The translations under genes were made by a program, and so were the position numbers. Below the pieces are notes generated by a model. It did not search any database, was not told the origin of the DNA, and saw nothing but the letters and a program-made list of their open reading frames with translations. Shown one piece after another: positions 50,844-59,440 of a stretch of DNA of 64,000 nt. The number at the start of each line of letters is the position of its first letter. The first letter of the stretch is position 1. Origin of the DNA: Cytobacillus oceanisediminis 2691 (lineage in GTDB: Bacteria; Bacillota; Bacilli; Bacillales; Cytobacillaceae); the NCBI RefSeq assembly GCF_000294775.2, contig NZ_CP015506.1, forward strand, positions 4,563,501-4,627,500, given 5' to 3'.

Positions 50844-51501
50844 TCAAATTATTCTTTCATCTCTTCAACAGTGTTAATTTTCATTTTTTAAGTTATTAAT
50901 AAACTTATTAAATATGGCTTTATCTTTTATCAATTTCCTTCATCATTATAGATTTCATAGTCATCAAATTTATGTTTTGTCATATTTTTTTGCATAGTAC
51001 TCTTTATAACGGCACAATGCTGTTTCATAATGAGAAACGTCATTATGGATCCGTGTAACCTTTGATTTTGATTTTGCTTTTATTTTATTAATTACATACA
51101 ATACTGGGAATGATGCTGGAACCTGGTAGACAATAAATACTAAGTGGTAATTTCTTGATTAAATAACCTTTTTAGATGGAAATGTATACCAACCTAGCTC
51201 CAACGCATCAATAACATTACGAACTTTCACCTTTTTCTGAATTTTTTATACAGTAGATTTTCCATCACCATTTAAACACTTTAACTTTACATGTAATGGA
51301 ATCTCGTCTTCCAACTAACTCTCCACCAACGCCAATAACCAAAACAGTTCATCATTTATCTTTGGATATCTGTCCAAGCATGGAAATCAATGCCTTTTCT
51401 ATACCATCCCCAATATCATTCTTCTAGTTACAATCATAACCTTCTTCATTCTTCCCTATCTCTACTGTAACCTTATGTTTCTTATAACGTTTTAAAAAAG
51501 A
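50844..51501 (-). pseudogene. decayed coding sequence within the exopolysaccharide locus
   Basis: No intact gene fits here. Minus-strand fragments with protein-like composition appear in changing frames: KKHKVTVEIGKNEEGYDCN, IEKALISMLGQISKDK, VIDALELGWYTFPSKKVI and, near the end, INKIKAKSKSKVTRIHND followed by HYETALCRYKEYYAKKY and a stop. They read like pieces of one lost gene, perhaps a glycosyltransferase, but I cannot name the family. Confidence 0.5.
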
Positions 51502-52680
51502 CTATAATAACTTTTTTATTTCAGTTGCATGTACAAAGTCGTCCCTTGAAAGGTTATTGGAGAATTCTGTACATAAATCTTTATTATTAATTAAGTTGAT
51601 AACCCCATTAAAGATTTCATTTTCATCAAATCTTACAATTAACCCAGTCTTTCCATCCCTAATTTGCTCTGTCGCTCCTACAAAATCAGTAGTGACTATA
51701 GGCTTTTTTAGAAACCTAGCTTCAGCAAGTGTTATACAATAACCTTCGTGTCGGGAGGGTTGAACATAAATATCACAATGTTTTATATAGGGATATGGAT
51801 TGGGATCTGCACCTAATAAAATAAAATGATCTTTTAAGTTGTACTCTTCTATTAAATTCTCATATGCTTCCCGAGAACTCCCTTCCCCCAAGCAATACCA
51901 TTTCACCTTAAATCCATGAGTTATTAACCTTGATAACACCTTTATCGCTACATCTTGACCTTTTTCAGTAGATAATCTTCCCACAGTTAATATTCGTAAA
52001 CCATCAAAATGATCTGTAAATCCTTTACCTTTTTTAGCTTCATCAAAAATCATGCCAGGAGAGATTATATTGTTAAAGACTTCACTTTTGTCTTGAAGAT
52101 CCGGAACTTTATTAATTAATTTTTTTCTTGCTTCTTTAGATACTACAAAGATTTTGTCGAATTTCACGTATATTTTAGAAGCAAACTTAGTATTAAAACC
52201 AATTTTATTAACATCAAAATGAATCCATTGTATCTTCCTCTTCGATCTAATTTTATAAGCAATGAAATAGCTTATGAGATCCATAGGGCCCGCATAAGCT
52301 ACTGCAGTATCATATTGATTTTTTAATACTGGATAACCATGTAAAATATATCTATAATATAAACTTTTTTCTTTAGTTATCTTTGATATTATTAACAAAA
52401 AAATTATTATAAATCCTTTTAAGAACTTTCCTTTCTTTAAAAATTCAAGAGCGGTTATATGCATAGGTTGTTTAATATGTTGCTTTATTTTGTCATAACC
52501 CTTTAAATATTCAACCTTTACATAACTAGGAATAGAATCGAGAAAACCACCATACTTTTCTAGCATTAACAAAGTTATTTCAAATTTCTCCCTAGGCATT
52601 TCTGATATCATATTTAGTAACGCTTTTTCAGTTCCACCCACATTCATATTTATAAGCATAAACAGTACACTTTTCTTCAT
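51502..52680 (-). CDS. glycosyltransferase, GT4 family
   Basis: 392 aa. GT-B fold. N-terminal INMNVGGTEKALLNMI, C-terminal ILTVGRLSTEKGQDVAI, then PNPYPYIKHCDIYVQPSRHEGYCITLAEARFLKKPIVTTDF, the donor-binding EX7E signature. It closely resembles the genes at 52698 and 60550, so three paralogous transferases act in one locus, each probably adding one sugar. The frame ends at KKLL, slightly shorter than its paralogues. Sugar and linkage unknown. Confidence 0.87.
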   Translation of the reverse strand: MKKSVLFMLINMNVGGTEKALLNMISEMPREKFEITLLMLEKYGGFLDSIPSYVKVEYLKGYDKIKQHIKQPMHITALEFLKKGKFLKGFIIIFLLIISKITKEKSLYYRYILHGYPVLKNQYDTAVAYAGPMDLISYFIAYKIRSKRKIQWIHFDVNKIGFNTKFASKIYVKFDKIFVVSKEARKKLINKVPDLQDKSEVFNNIISPGMIFDEAKKGKGFTDHFDGLRILTVGRLSTEKGQDVAIKVLSRLITHGFKVKWYCLGEGSSREAYENLIEEYNLKDHFILLGADPNPYPYIKHCDIYVQPSRHEGYCITLAEARFLKKPIVTTDFVGATEQIRDGKTGLIVRFDENEIFNGVINLINNKDLCTEFSNNLSRDDFVHATEIKKLL

Positions 52681-52697
52681 TACCTAACCTCTCTTGC

Positions 52698-53891
52698 TTA
52701 TCCTATTAAACGATAAAACTTATTAATTTCCTCAATATTTCCCTTTTTCTCATTCCTTAGATAATTAGTAATTTCATTATTTAAGGCCCTATCATTTAAT
52801 AATTTTAAGATCCCCTCACATACGGCGGCGGGTTCCATTTCAACAACTAAACCATTTTTACCATCCACCATTTGATTATATACAGCATCAAACCTTGTTG
52901 TTACCACTGGTACATTAAGGATTCGTGCTTCCGCAATTGCAAGACCAAATCCTTCAAACCTAGAAGTTTGTACATAAATATCGGAGGCTTTGATATAAGG
53001 ATATGGATTAGCTTTAACTCCTAATAATAAAAAGGTGTCAGTTAGTTTGTACTCATTTATTTTAGCTGCAATTTCATTTTTTAAGGGACCTTTTCCTAAA
53101 GCATACCACTTGAATTTAATACCTTTTTCCTTTAATTTTTTACAAGCTTCAAGGGCAATATCATAACCTTTTTGCTTGTCAAATCTTCCAATTGTAAGAA
53201 TTCTGATTCCATCATATTCATCCATAAAACCTGAATCCATTTCAGACATATCTAAAATTAAATCGGGGTTATTAATATCATAGACTACTTCAATTTTGCT
53301 ATCATATTCTGGGAAAGTTTTAATAAATACTGCTTTTGTTGATTCAGAGACCGCAACTACCTTGTCATAATTATCATAATACTGTTTTTGAAACTTCCTC
53401 TCTTTTTCATCTAAATGATAGCTGACATTTACCCAGGCAAATTTTTTCTTAGCCTTCACTTTTTCAGCCACATAAAAAGTTGGAACCCCCTGTGCATAAC
53501 TGATAGCAATGTCATATTCTATAGGGTTAGTCTCTATAACCCTCGATACACTCTCCCAAAAAATTCGTGCCTTTTGAGAATTTCTATATTGTCTTTTACG
53601 GATTCGCAGTGAGTATTTAAATCTTGCAGAAATCATTTTTGAGTCTAAGCTCTTGGCAGAATGTATTATTGCTTTCGGAAAACTAAGAGAGGTGAAGGTA
53701 GTGTATTTTAATGGATCTAATATGGTGACTTCTTTAGGAACTAGATTTTCGAGAATTCCGCCATGCCCAAAAAGCATTAGATCTACGGAATATTTGGAGT
53801 AATCTAGTAATGATAGTAATGTAACAAGGCTTTTTTCTGCACCTGCACAATCCAAAGAATCAATAACAAACAATAACTTTTTTTTCATCAT
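52698..53891 (-). CDS. glycosyltransferase, GT4 family
   Basis: 397 aa. Same architecture as its neighbour: VIDSLDCAGAEKSLVTLLSLLDYSKY at the N-terminus, ILTIGRFDKQKGYDIAL, and NPYPYIKASDIYVQTSRFEGFGLAIAEARILNVPVVTTRFDA with the EX7E motif. The ATG lies 3 bases after the stop of the gene at 53895 and AGAGGTGG is upstream, so it is coupled to it. Confidence 0.87.
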   Translation of the reverse strand: MMKKKLLFVIDSLDCAGAEKSLVTLLSLLDYSKYSVDLMLFGHGGILENLVPKEVTILDPLKYTTFTSLSFPKAIIHSAKSLDSKMISARFKYSLRIRKRQYRNSQKARIFWESVSRVIETNPIEYDIAISYAQGVPTFYVAEKVKAKKKFAWVNVSYHLDEKERKFQKQYYDNYDKVVAVSESTKAVFIKTFPEYDSKIEVVYDINNPDLILDMSEMDSGFMDEYDGIRILTIGRFDKQKGYDIALEACKKLKEKGIKFKWYALGKGPLKNEIAAKINEYKLTDTFLLLGVKANPYPYIKASDIYVQTSRFEGFGLAIAEARILNVPVVTTRFDAVYNQMVDGKNGLVVEMEPAAVCEGILKLLNDRALNNEITNYLRNEKKGNIEEINKFYRLIG

Positions 53892-53894
53892 TTT

Positions 53895-55307
53895 TCACCA
53901 CCTCTTTATTACTTGTAAAGATTTCATTCGAAAAGCACCAAATTTTAAACGAAGTATTTTGCTCTTTTTTATTAGGTTGTATTTTATCATCTCTTTATCA
54001 AAGCTATATAGTGATTTACCAATACTTTCTAGAAGAACAGCGAACCAATCTACATAATTATTGCTATCTTTTTTAATTTTCTTTGCAATTTTTAGAGTTG
54101 CAACTTTCATCCCCTGATAATAAAAATGATTCTCTGGATTATAAATAATATCATCAATGCTTTCTTCATAAGCTGAATTTAAACTTTTATGAAAGCCCCT
54201 TTTCAGTAAATTGTGAATTGCGTCACAGTTATGAGTTTCACTATAGATATAAACTAATTTAATAGAATCATTTACTCCGTAAGTGGTCTTAACTGCATCT
54301 GAGACTAAACAGAAATTATCACTTTTTTTTTGTCCATTAAGAATATTTTTGTATTGTTCAAAAGCATCTTCAAACAATTGATTCCTAATGGGACAAGCAT
54401 TATTTAAAAAATGAATAGTATTTCTGTTTAGAAAAACTTGAGCAAGCCTAATAGTTTCTTCTTGAGAATTACTTAAACTCATACCTACTTCACTTTGAAT
54501 CACTTCCATTAGTCTCCTATAACCTATATCATCATTAGTTTCAAAAATAAAAACATGAAGTAAATTACTTTCCCTATACTCTTCTTGGGGATATACCCCT
54601 AATTCCTTTTCTTTCCAATATTGACTTAGTAGATTACTTATTCCTTTTTTATTTAGATCAACTTCTTTCTCATAGAAAACATTCCCATATTTTCGCAATA
54701 ATTCTTTTACCTCTTCTTTAACATAAGTTGAATTCGGAAATACTGTCACAATGAAAGTATTCCTTTTTAACTTGCAATATTCATATGCAATAGCGTCACA
54801 CCATTTTGGAAGAAGCCCTCTGCTCTTAAAGAATTCGTAATTATAATTAACATCACCTTGCTCTAGTCTTACAACTTTCACCTTTTGGTTATAAAGTAAA
54901 GCAGCTGTTAAACGGTGGGCACCATCTAGTGGAGAATTATTCTTACTAATAGGTATTAAAGATATACTGTCGTTATATCCATTTTCTTTAACTGATTCTA
55001 ATGTAACATCGAAAGACTTTATGAAAGCGTTGATCCCTTTTTTCCCGGACCCGTCATCTTCATCGTACTGATTAAAAACCCACAAATGGTTATCATAAAT
55101 TTCTTTCCCCCAGGTACTTTTCAAGTCCTTTTCTTTAAACCATGCATAAATATATTTCGCTACTATATCAAACCTTCTATGATCAATTAACTTCCATGGA
55201 TCCATTTCTAATACTTCCAGGCTATTCTGGCCTGATAAATTTACTCTGTTTTTATTTAATTTGTGAGTTATAAGCTTGTTTTTTGATAAATCTATGATTT
55301 CCTCCAT
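53895..55307 (-). CDS. unknown protein with ParB-like fold at the N-terminus
   Basis: 470 aa, function not known. Residues about 30-170 resemble a ParB/sulfiredoxin-like domain: DPWKLIDHRRFDIVAKYIYAWFKEK and NNSPLDGAHRLTAALLYNQKVKVVRL, where DGAHR recalls the DGxHR motif. The C-terminal third (LVSDAVKTTYGVND, SIDDIIYNPENHFYYQGMKVATLKIAKKIKKD) weakly recalls nucleotidyltransferase-like domains of glycan loci but lacks a clear catalytic Asp pair. No membrane segments. It overlaps the end of the GT2 gene by 16 bases, so it belongs to the operon. Confidence 0.65.
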   Translation of the reverse strand: MEEIIDLSKNKLITHKLNKNRVNLSGQNSLEVLEMDPWKLIDHRRFDIVAKYIYAWFKEKDLKSTWGKEIYDNHLWVFNQYDEDDGSGKKGINAFIKSFDVTLESVKENGYNDSISLIPISKNNSPLDGAHRLTAALLYNQKVKVVRLEQGDVNYNYEFFKSRGLLPKWCDAIAYEYCKLKRNTFIVTVFPNSTYVKEEVKELLRKYGNVFYEKEVDLNKKGISNLLSQYWKEKELGVYPQEEYRESNLLHVFIFETNDDIGYRRLMEVIQSEVGMSLSNSQEETIRLAQVFLNRNTIHFLNNACPIRNQLFEDAFEQYKNILNGQKKSDNFCLVSDAVKTTYGVNDSIKLVYIYSETHNCDAIHNLLKRGFHKSLNSAYEESIDDIIYNPENHFYYQGMKVATLKIAKKIKKDSNNYVDWFAVLLESIGKSLYSFDKEMIKYNLIKKSKILRLKFGAFRMKSLQVIKRW

Positions 55308-56356
55308 TTTGGCACCCCACTGGTATTTAAGGGTTGGACTCTTTTCATCCCTAGTGGTCGTGGAAGGATATTTAGCCTTCTTAAGACCCTTTTGAATATT
55401 AAATAAGAAATATTTAAATATGGATGGAAAATAAAAAGTTTTAATTGCTTCTCCACCTGTTTATCACCTTTCACTGCCATAGTAAATTGAATGTAATTGT
55501 TTTTTATATAAGAATAAATTTCATTTTTATGTAACCCTAATTTATCTTTTTTCCAATTCAAAAGTAGAAAGTTGTAATGAATAATACTTGTTCTTAAGAT
55601 CGTTTTAAGAGATTCATTAATTAATTCGGGGTAATACTGCTCTATAAATTTGTGTCTCACCTTTAACCCTCTTAAAATATCCAAATTCCTTGAAGTGTAC
55701 ATCGCAACAATACTATCCTTTCGCTGTAAATAGTAGTATAGCGGCTGATGCAATATAACATACGTATTTACCCGCTGCATCACTATATGCGCCCAAAACA
55801 CATCTTCAAACAATACTCCTTTTTTAAAAGGCAGATCTTTGATCAGCTCCGTTTTATAAAGCTTCCCCCAGGCAAAGTTTTTTACTTTTTCATTTTTAAC
55901 CAACTCGAACATAAGACTCTTATTGTTCAAGATAACAGGCGAATCTTTAATTGAATAATAACGGTTGTCGTATAGCAAATATTCTTCATAGGCATAATAA
56001 AAAGCTGATTGTACAACATCAGCTTGATACTTTGTAATTGCATTCATTAACTTTTCAATCATCGCAACTTCTAGCCAATCATCACTATCAACGAACATAG
56101 TATAGTTACCTGTTACATGTTCCATTCCGGCATTTCTTGCGTCTGATAACCCTCCGTTTTCCTTGTGAACGGTGATGATCCTGCTGTCTTTGGCTGCATA
56201 AGAATCGATCATTTCTCCACAATAATCTGGAGAGCCATCATTCACTAATATAATTTCTAAGTTGGTATAAGTTTGGTTTAGTATACTGTTCACACATCTA
56301 TTAAGATATTTTTCTACCTTATATACTGGAACCACAACACTTACTTTCTCTGACAT
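55292..56356 (-). CDS. glycosyltransferase, GT2 family
   Basis: 354 aa. GT-A fold with VSVVVPVYKVEKYLNRCVNSIL at the very start, LVNDGSPDYCGEMIDSY, NGGLSDARNAGMEH and FVDSDDWLE (the DXD metal site). The C-terminal part VLFEDVFWAHIVMQRV and LYYYLQRKDSIV is common in EpsJ/EpsH-type enzymes of Bacillus. It starts 28 bases after the stop of the SinR-like gene, on the same strand, with a weak ribosome site. Confidence 0.88.
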   Translation of the reverse strand: MSEKVSVVVPVYKVEKYLNRCVNSILNQTYTNLEIILVNDGSPDYCGEMIDSYAAKDSRIITVHKENGGLSDARNAGMEHVTGNYTMFVDSDDWLEVAMIEKLMNAITKYQADVVQSAFYYAYEEYLLYDNRYYSIKDSPVILNNKSLMFELVKNEKVKNFAWGKLYKTELIKDLPFKKGVLFEDVFWAHIVMQRVNTYVILHQPLYYYLQRKDSIVAMYTSRNLDILRGLKVRHKFIEQYYPELINESLKTILRTSIIHYNFLLLNWKKDKLGLHKNEIYSYIKNNYIQFTMAVKGDKQVEKQLKLFIFHPYLNISYLIFKRVLRRLNILPRPLGMKRVQPLNTSGVPKWRKS

Positions 56357-56383
56357 ATTGGACCGCCTACTTTTTTTGGAAAA

Positions 56384-56737
56384 TCATTTGTTTCCTATAT
56401 CCTGTTTATTTTGCCATTTGATAAATTCAAGCAGTGTTTTATATTCTTGAATTTGACCTTTATCAATTCCTGAATGCTTTAACTCATTCACAAATTCCAC
56501 CCATTCCTTGTCAAGTTGGTCAGTTTGGGACTCGTTCGGTTTCTCTGTGTTTAATAATTCCTTAAGCTCAACATCCAAAACCAAAGCCAGCTTTTCCATT
56601 ACATTTACAGAAGGATTTTTATTCAGATTTCTTTCAATATTGCTCAAATAAGACTTTGCTATTCCTGCCCGGTCTGCAAGCTCTGTTAAGGTTAGACCTC
56701 TTCTTCTGCGAATTTCATATATATTTTTTCCTATCAT
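56384..56737 (-). CDS. SinR-like transcriptional regulator
   Basis: 117 aa. XRE helix-turn-helix at about residues 1-62 (IGKNIYEIRRRRGLTLTELADRAGIAKSYLSNIERN) and a C-terminal SinI/SinR dimerisation-type helical pair, DKEWVEFVNELKHSGIDKGQIQEYKTLLEFIKWQN. B. subtilis SinR (111 aa) represses eps and tapA matrix operons and is antagonised by SinI. Here the gene sits inside the exopolysaccharide locus, unlike B. subtilis, and no sinI is beside it. AGAGGT precedes the ATG, and a (GGTTT)15 tract lies 25 bases upstream. Confidence 0.88.
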   Translation of the reverse strand: MIGKNIYEIRRRRGLTLTELADRAGIAKSYLSNIERNLNKNPSVNVMEKLALVLDVELKELLNTEKPNESQTDQLDKEWVEFVNELKHSGIDKGQIQEYKTLLEFIKWQNKQDIGNK

Positions 56738-56761
56738 TCTTGATACCTCTTTTATCCCTAG

Positions 56762-56836
56762 GGTTTGGTTTGGTTTGGTTTGGTTTGGTTTGGTTTGGTT
56801 TGGTTTGGTTTGGTTTGGTTTGGTTTGGTTTGGTTT
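56762..56836. repeat. perfect pentanucleotide microsatellite, (GGTTT)15
   Basis: 75 bases of uninterrupted GGTTT units ((AAACC)15 on the coding strand). It begins 4 bases after the aminotransferase stop codon and ends about 24 bases before the SinR-like start, so it lies in the 5' leader of the regulator. Confidence 0.97.
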
Positions 56837-56840
56837 AGGT

Positions 56841-58004
56841 CTACACCTTTACTTTCATTGTACTTTTAATACATTCAGTTACCCGTAACAGTTCTTCTTC
56901 AGATAAATTCGATCCTGAAGGCAGGCATATGCCCGACAGAAATAATTCATCTGACACACTTTGATCTATTTTATGAGAGTAATATTGCACATCTTTAAAT
57001 AACGGCTGCAGATGCAGTGGTTTCCAAACTGGCCTGGCTTCAATATTTTCATCAGTTAAAGCTTCCAAGAGTGTACTTGATGAGACACCAGCTGCCTGCT
57101 CATCTATTGTTAATGCGGTGAGCCAGCGATTTGAGAATGTATTTTTCAGCTCCGGCATAAAATGAAGACCCGGCAGATGAGAAAGCTCTTTATAATATTG
57201 GGAGAATATTGATCTTCGGGCAATTACTCTTTCATCTAAAACCCCCATCTGGCCACGGCCAATTCCCGCTAGAATATTGCTCATCCTATAATTGTAGCCA
57301 ATTTCACTATGCTGATAATGAGGCGCTGGATCTCTTGACTGAGTAGCTAGGAAACGTGCTTTTTTCAAAGACTCTGCATCATTTGAAATGAGCATTCCTC
57401 CACCTGATGTAGTGATAATTTTATTCCCGTTAAATGAAAAAATCCCGTATTTCCCAAAAGTTCCACTAAGCTTTCCTTTATAGCTCGAACCAAGGGATTC
57501 AGCAGCATCTTCAATTATGGGGACATCGTAACTATGACAGATAGCTAGAATCTCATCCATCTTCGCGCTCTGCCCGTATAAATTGACAACAATCACTGCT
57601 TTTGGCAGCCTTCTTTCTCTGACTGCCTCGACAAATGCTCTTTCAAGCGCTTCCGGGGACATGTTCCAGGTTTCCGGCTCCGAGTCAATAAAGACAGGCT
57701 CTGCTCCTTGATATAAAATCGGATTGGCACTCGCTACAAATGTAAGTGAAGAACAAAAGACAGTATCACCTTTTTTTACATCTAATAAAGAAAGAGCCAA
57801 ATGAATAGCGGCTGTTCCTGAACTTACAGCTACTGCTTCATTGGCTCCTGTATACTGAGCTATTTCTTTTTCAAAAGCATCTACATTAGGTCCAAGCGGC
57901 GCGATCCAATTAGTGTCGATCGCTTCCTGGATATACTTAATCTCATTGCCGGATAAATGAGGCGGCGAAAGGTAAATTCGGCTTTTATTTGATGTATGGA
58001 TCAT
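56841..58004 (-). CDS. DegT/DnrJ/EryC1/StrS aminotransferase (EpsN-like)
   Basis: 387 aa, PLP enzyme of the sugar aminotransferase family. YLSPPHLSGNEIKYIQEAI and WIAPLGPNVDAFE at the start, the PLP Lys in FSFNGNKIITTSGGGML and IGYNRMSNILAGIGRGQ-like residues near 245 fit PglE/EpsN. With the EpsL- and EpsM-like genes it would build a diacetylated amino sugar (bacillosamine-type) on the carrier lipid. It follows the acetyltransferase directly (stop and start adjacent). Confidence 0.9.
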   Translation of the reverse strand: MIHTSNKSRIYLSPPHLSGNEIKYIQEAIDTNWIAPLGPNVDAFEKEIAQYTGANEAVAVSSGTAAIHLALSLLDVKKGDTVFCSSLTFVASANPILYQGAEPVFIDSEPETWNMSPEALERAFVEAVRERRLPKAVIVVNLYGQSAKMDEILAICHSYDVPIIEDAAESLGSSYKGKLSGTFGKYGIFSFNGNKIITTSGGGMLISNDAESLKKARFLATQSRDPAPHYQHSEIGYNYRMSNILAGIGRGQMGVLDERVIARRSIFSQYYKELSHLPGLHFMPELKNTFSNRWLTALTIDEQAAGVSSSTLLEALTDENIEARPVWKPLHLQPLFKDVQYYSHKIDQSVSDELFLSGICLPSGSNLSEEELLRVTECIKSTMKVKV

Positions 58005-58649
58005 TTATACACCTTCAATCACTTGTTTTGTTTTCACTATAGCTGGAACTCCTACAGCGGTAGAATGGGAAGGGATATTACTGATAACAGTTGCTCCTGC
58101 CCCAATAACTGACCATTCTCCAATTGCCATCCCTGGAATAATGGTTGCTCCAGCACCAACATGTACGCCATCCTCGATATGAACAGTCCCAGTTAATGTT
58201 GCTTTTGGAGAAATATGAACAAAATCTCCCAGCCTATTGTCATGTTCTACAATAGCACCGGTGTTAATAATGGTATGGGCACCAATATGGGCACCAGCAT
58301 TAATGACCGAACCAGCCATTATAACTGTACCGTGCTCTATTTTTGCTCGTTGGCTAATGATAGCAGCGGGATGGATAAGTGTTGCATATTTCTCTTTAGA
58401 AAGATGGAGACTTTCAGAAATTAAACTTCGAACCTTGTTATTTCCAATTGCTATTACGAATTTCAATTCTCCGAAGAGATCTATTAGTGTAATGGCAGAT
58501 AAAATGGGGCCATAAAAAATTTCCTGTTTCATGTGTAATTCTTCATATTTATCATCCAGATAGGCAACAATTTTATGGTTGTGATTTAACGAAATAAGGT
58601 CCTCAATAACTTTGCTATGTCCGCCTTGGCCAATTATGGCTAATTTCAT
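58005..58649 (-). CDS. sugar O/N-acetyltransferase, NeuD/PglD type (EpsM-like)
   Basis: 214 aa. N-terminal Rossmann-like part (MKLAIIGQGGHSKVIEDLI) and C-terminal left-handed beta-helix of hexapeptide repeats (GTVIMAGSVINAGAHIGAHTIINTG, EHGTVIM, IGEWSVIGAGATVISNI). This matches PglD/EpsM, which acetylates the 4-amino sugar. Catalytic His lies in NTGAIVEHDNRLGDFVHISP. It overlaps the EpsL-like gene end by 4 bases. Confidence 0.9.
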   Translation of the reverse strand: MKLAIIGQGGHSKVIEDLISLNHNHKIVAYLDDKYEELHMKQEIFYGPILSAITLIDLFGELKFVIAIGNNKVRSLISESLHLSKEKYATLIHPAAIISQRAKIEHGTVIMAGSVINAGAHIGAHTIINTGAIVEHDNRLGDFVHISPKATLTGTVHIEDGVHVGAGATIIPGMAIGEWSVIGAGATVISNIPSHSTAVGVPAIVKTKQVIEGV

Positions 58650-59260
58650 CCATTTCCCTCTTTCAAAGAAGACTTTGAACCTTTAAAACTTTCCATAGTC
58701 GCATTTCCTGGCTGATTAACCCCTTCAGAATTGATGACTTTTTTAATGGTTAATATCAATATCTTTAGATCCAGCAGCAGGTTTCGGTTGTTTACATACC
58801 ACACATCATGCTCAAACTTTTCCTCCCAGCTTAATGCGTTGCGTCCGTTCACTTGAGCCCAGCCGGTTATACCAGGCCTGACAATGTGACGCTTCGCTTG
58901 CTCTGATGTGTATAATGGCAGATATTCCATTAATAGTGGACGGGGACCGACCAAACTAAGATCTCCTTTGATAACGTTTATAAGCTGAGGCAGCTCATCC
59001 AGGCTGTATCTTCTTAAAAATTCCCCAAATGAGGTCAGCCTGATGTGATCGGGGAGCAAATGACCCTTGTCATTTCTTTCCTCTGTCATACTTCGGAATT
59101 TATATAAATAAAAAGGTTTGCCGTTTAACCCCGGTCTTTCTTGTTTGAACAGGATTGGACTGCCTAATTTCATTTTTATTAATAATCCACATGCTAAAAT
59201 TACTGGAAAAAAAATTATAAGCAGCAGAGTAGATGCAGAAAGATCAAACATCCTTTTCAA
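58646..59260 (-). CDS. undecaprenyl-phosphate sugar phosphotransferase (EpsL-like)
   Basis: 204 aa, initiating transferase of the locus. It moves a sugar-1-phosphate to undecaprenyl phosphate. One N-terminal membrane helix (ASTLLLIIFFPVILACGLLI), then KQERPGLNGKPFYLYKFRSM, SLDELPQLINVIKGDLSLVGPRPLL and VRPGITGWAQVNGRNAL, the PglC/EpsL signatures. The start is TTG with GGGAG nine bases upstream; ATG at 59251 is an alternative. The short form lacks the large N-terminal domain of WbaP. Confidence 0.92.
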   Translation of the reverse strand: MKRMFDLSASTLLLIIFFPVILACGLLIKMKLGSPILFKQERPGLNGKPFYLYKFRSMTEERNDKGHLLPDHIRLTSFGEFLRRYSLDELPQLINVIKGDLSLVGPRPLLMEYLPLYTSEQAKRHIVRPGITGWAQVNGRNALSWEEKFEHDVWYVNNRNLLLDLKILILTIKKVINSEGVNQPGNATMESFKGSKSSLKEGNG

Positions 59261-59263
59261 AGT

Positions 59264-59431
59264 CTACAACTCCCAAGTGTTTTCTGGTGTTCCAATAAAG
59301 ATGCGAATTCTATCTTGTATTTCATCCAAAACTTCTTCCGTTTTGATGTACTCTGATTGATTTACCTTTTTATAAACATCTTCCAGTAATTCCTTTAGCT
59401 GCTCCTGCGAAATTTTTCTGGATAAGCTCAT
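59264..59431 (-). CDS. small protein between galE and the EpsL-like gene
   Basis: 55 aa, not recognised. It reads MSLSRKISQEQLKELLEDVYKK, then VLDEIQDRIRIFIGTPENTWEL. Amphipathic and acidic with heptad-like Leu and Val, probably two helices. A strong GAGGAG ribosome site lies seven bases before the ATG. Gaps are 9 bases after galE and 3 bases before the TTG of the next gene, so it fits neatly in the operon. Confidence 0.6.
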   Translation of the reverse strand: MSLSRKISQEQLKELLEDVYKKVNQSEYIKTEEVLDEIQDRIRIFIGTPENTWEL

Positions 59432-59440
59432 TACTACTCC

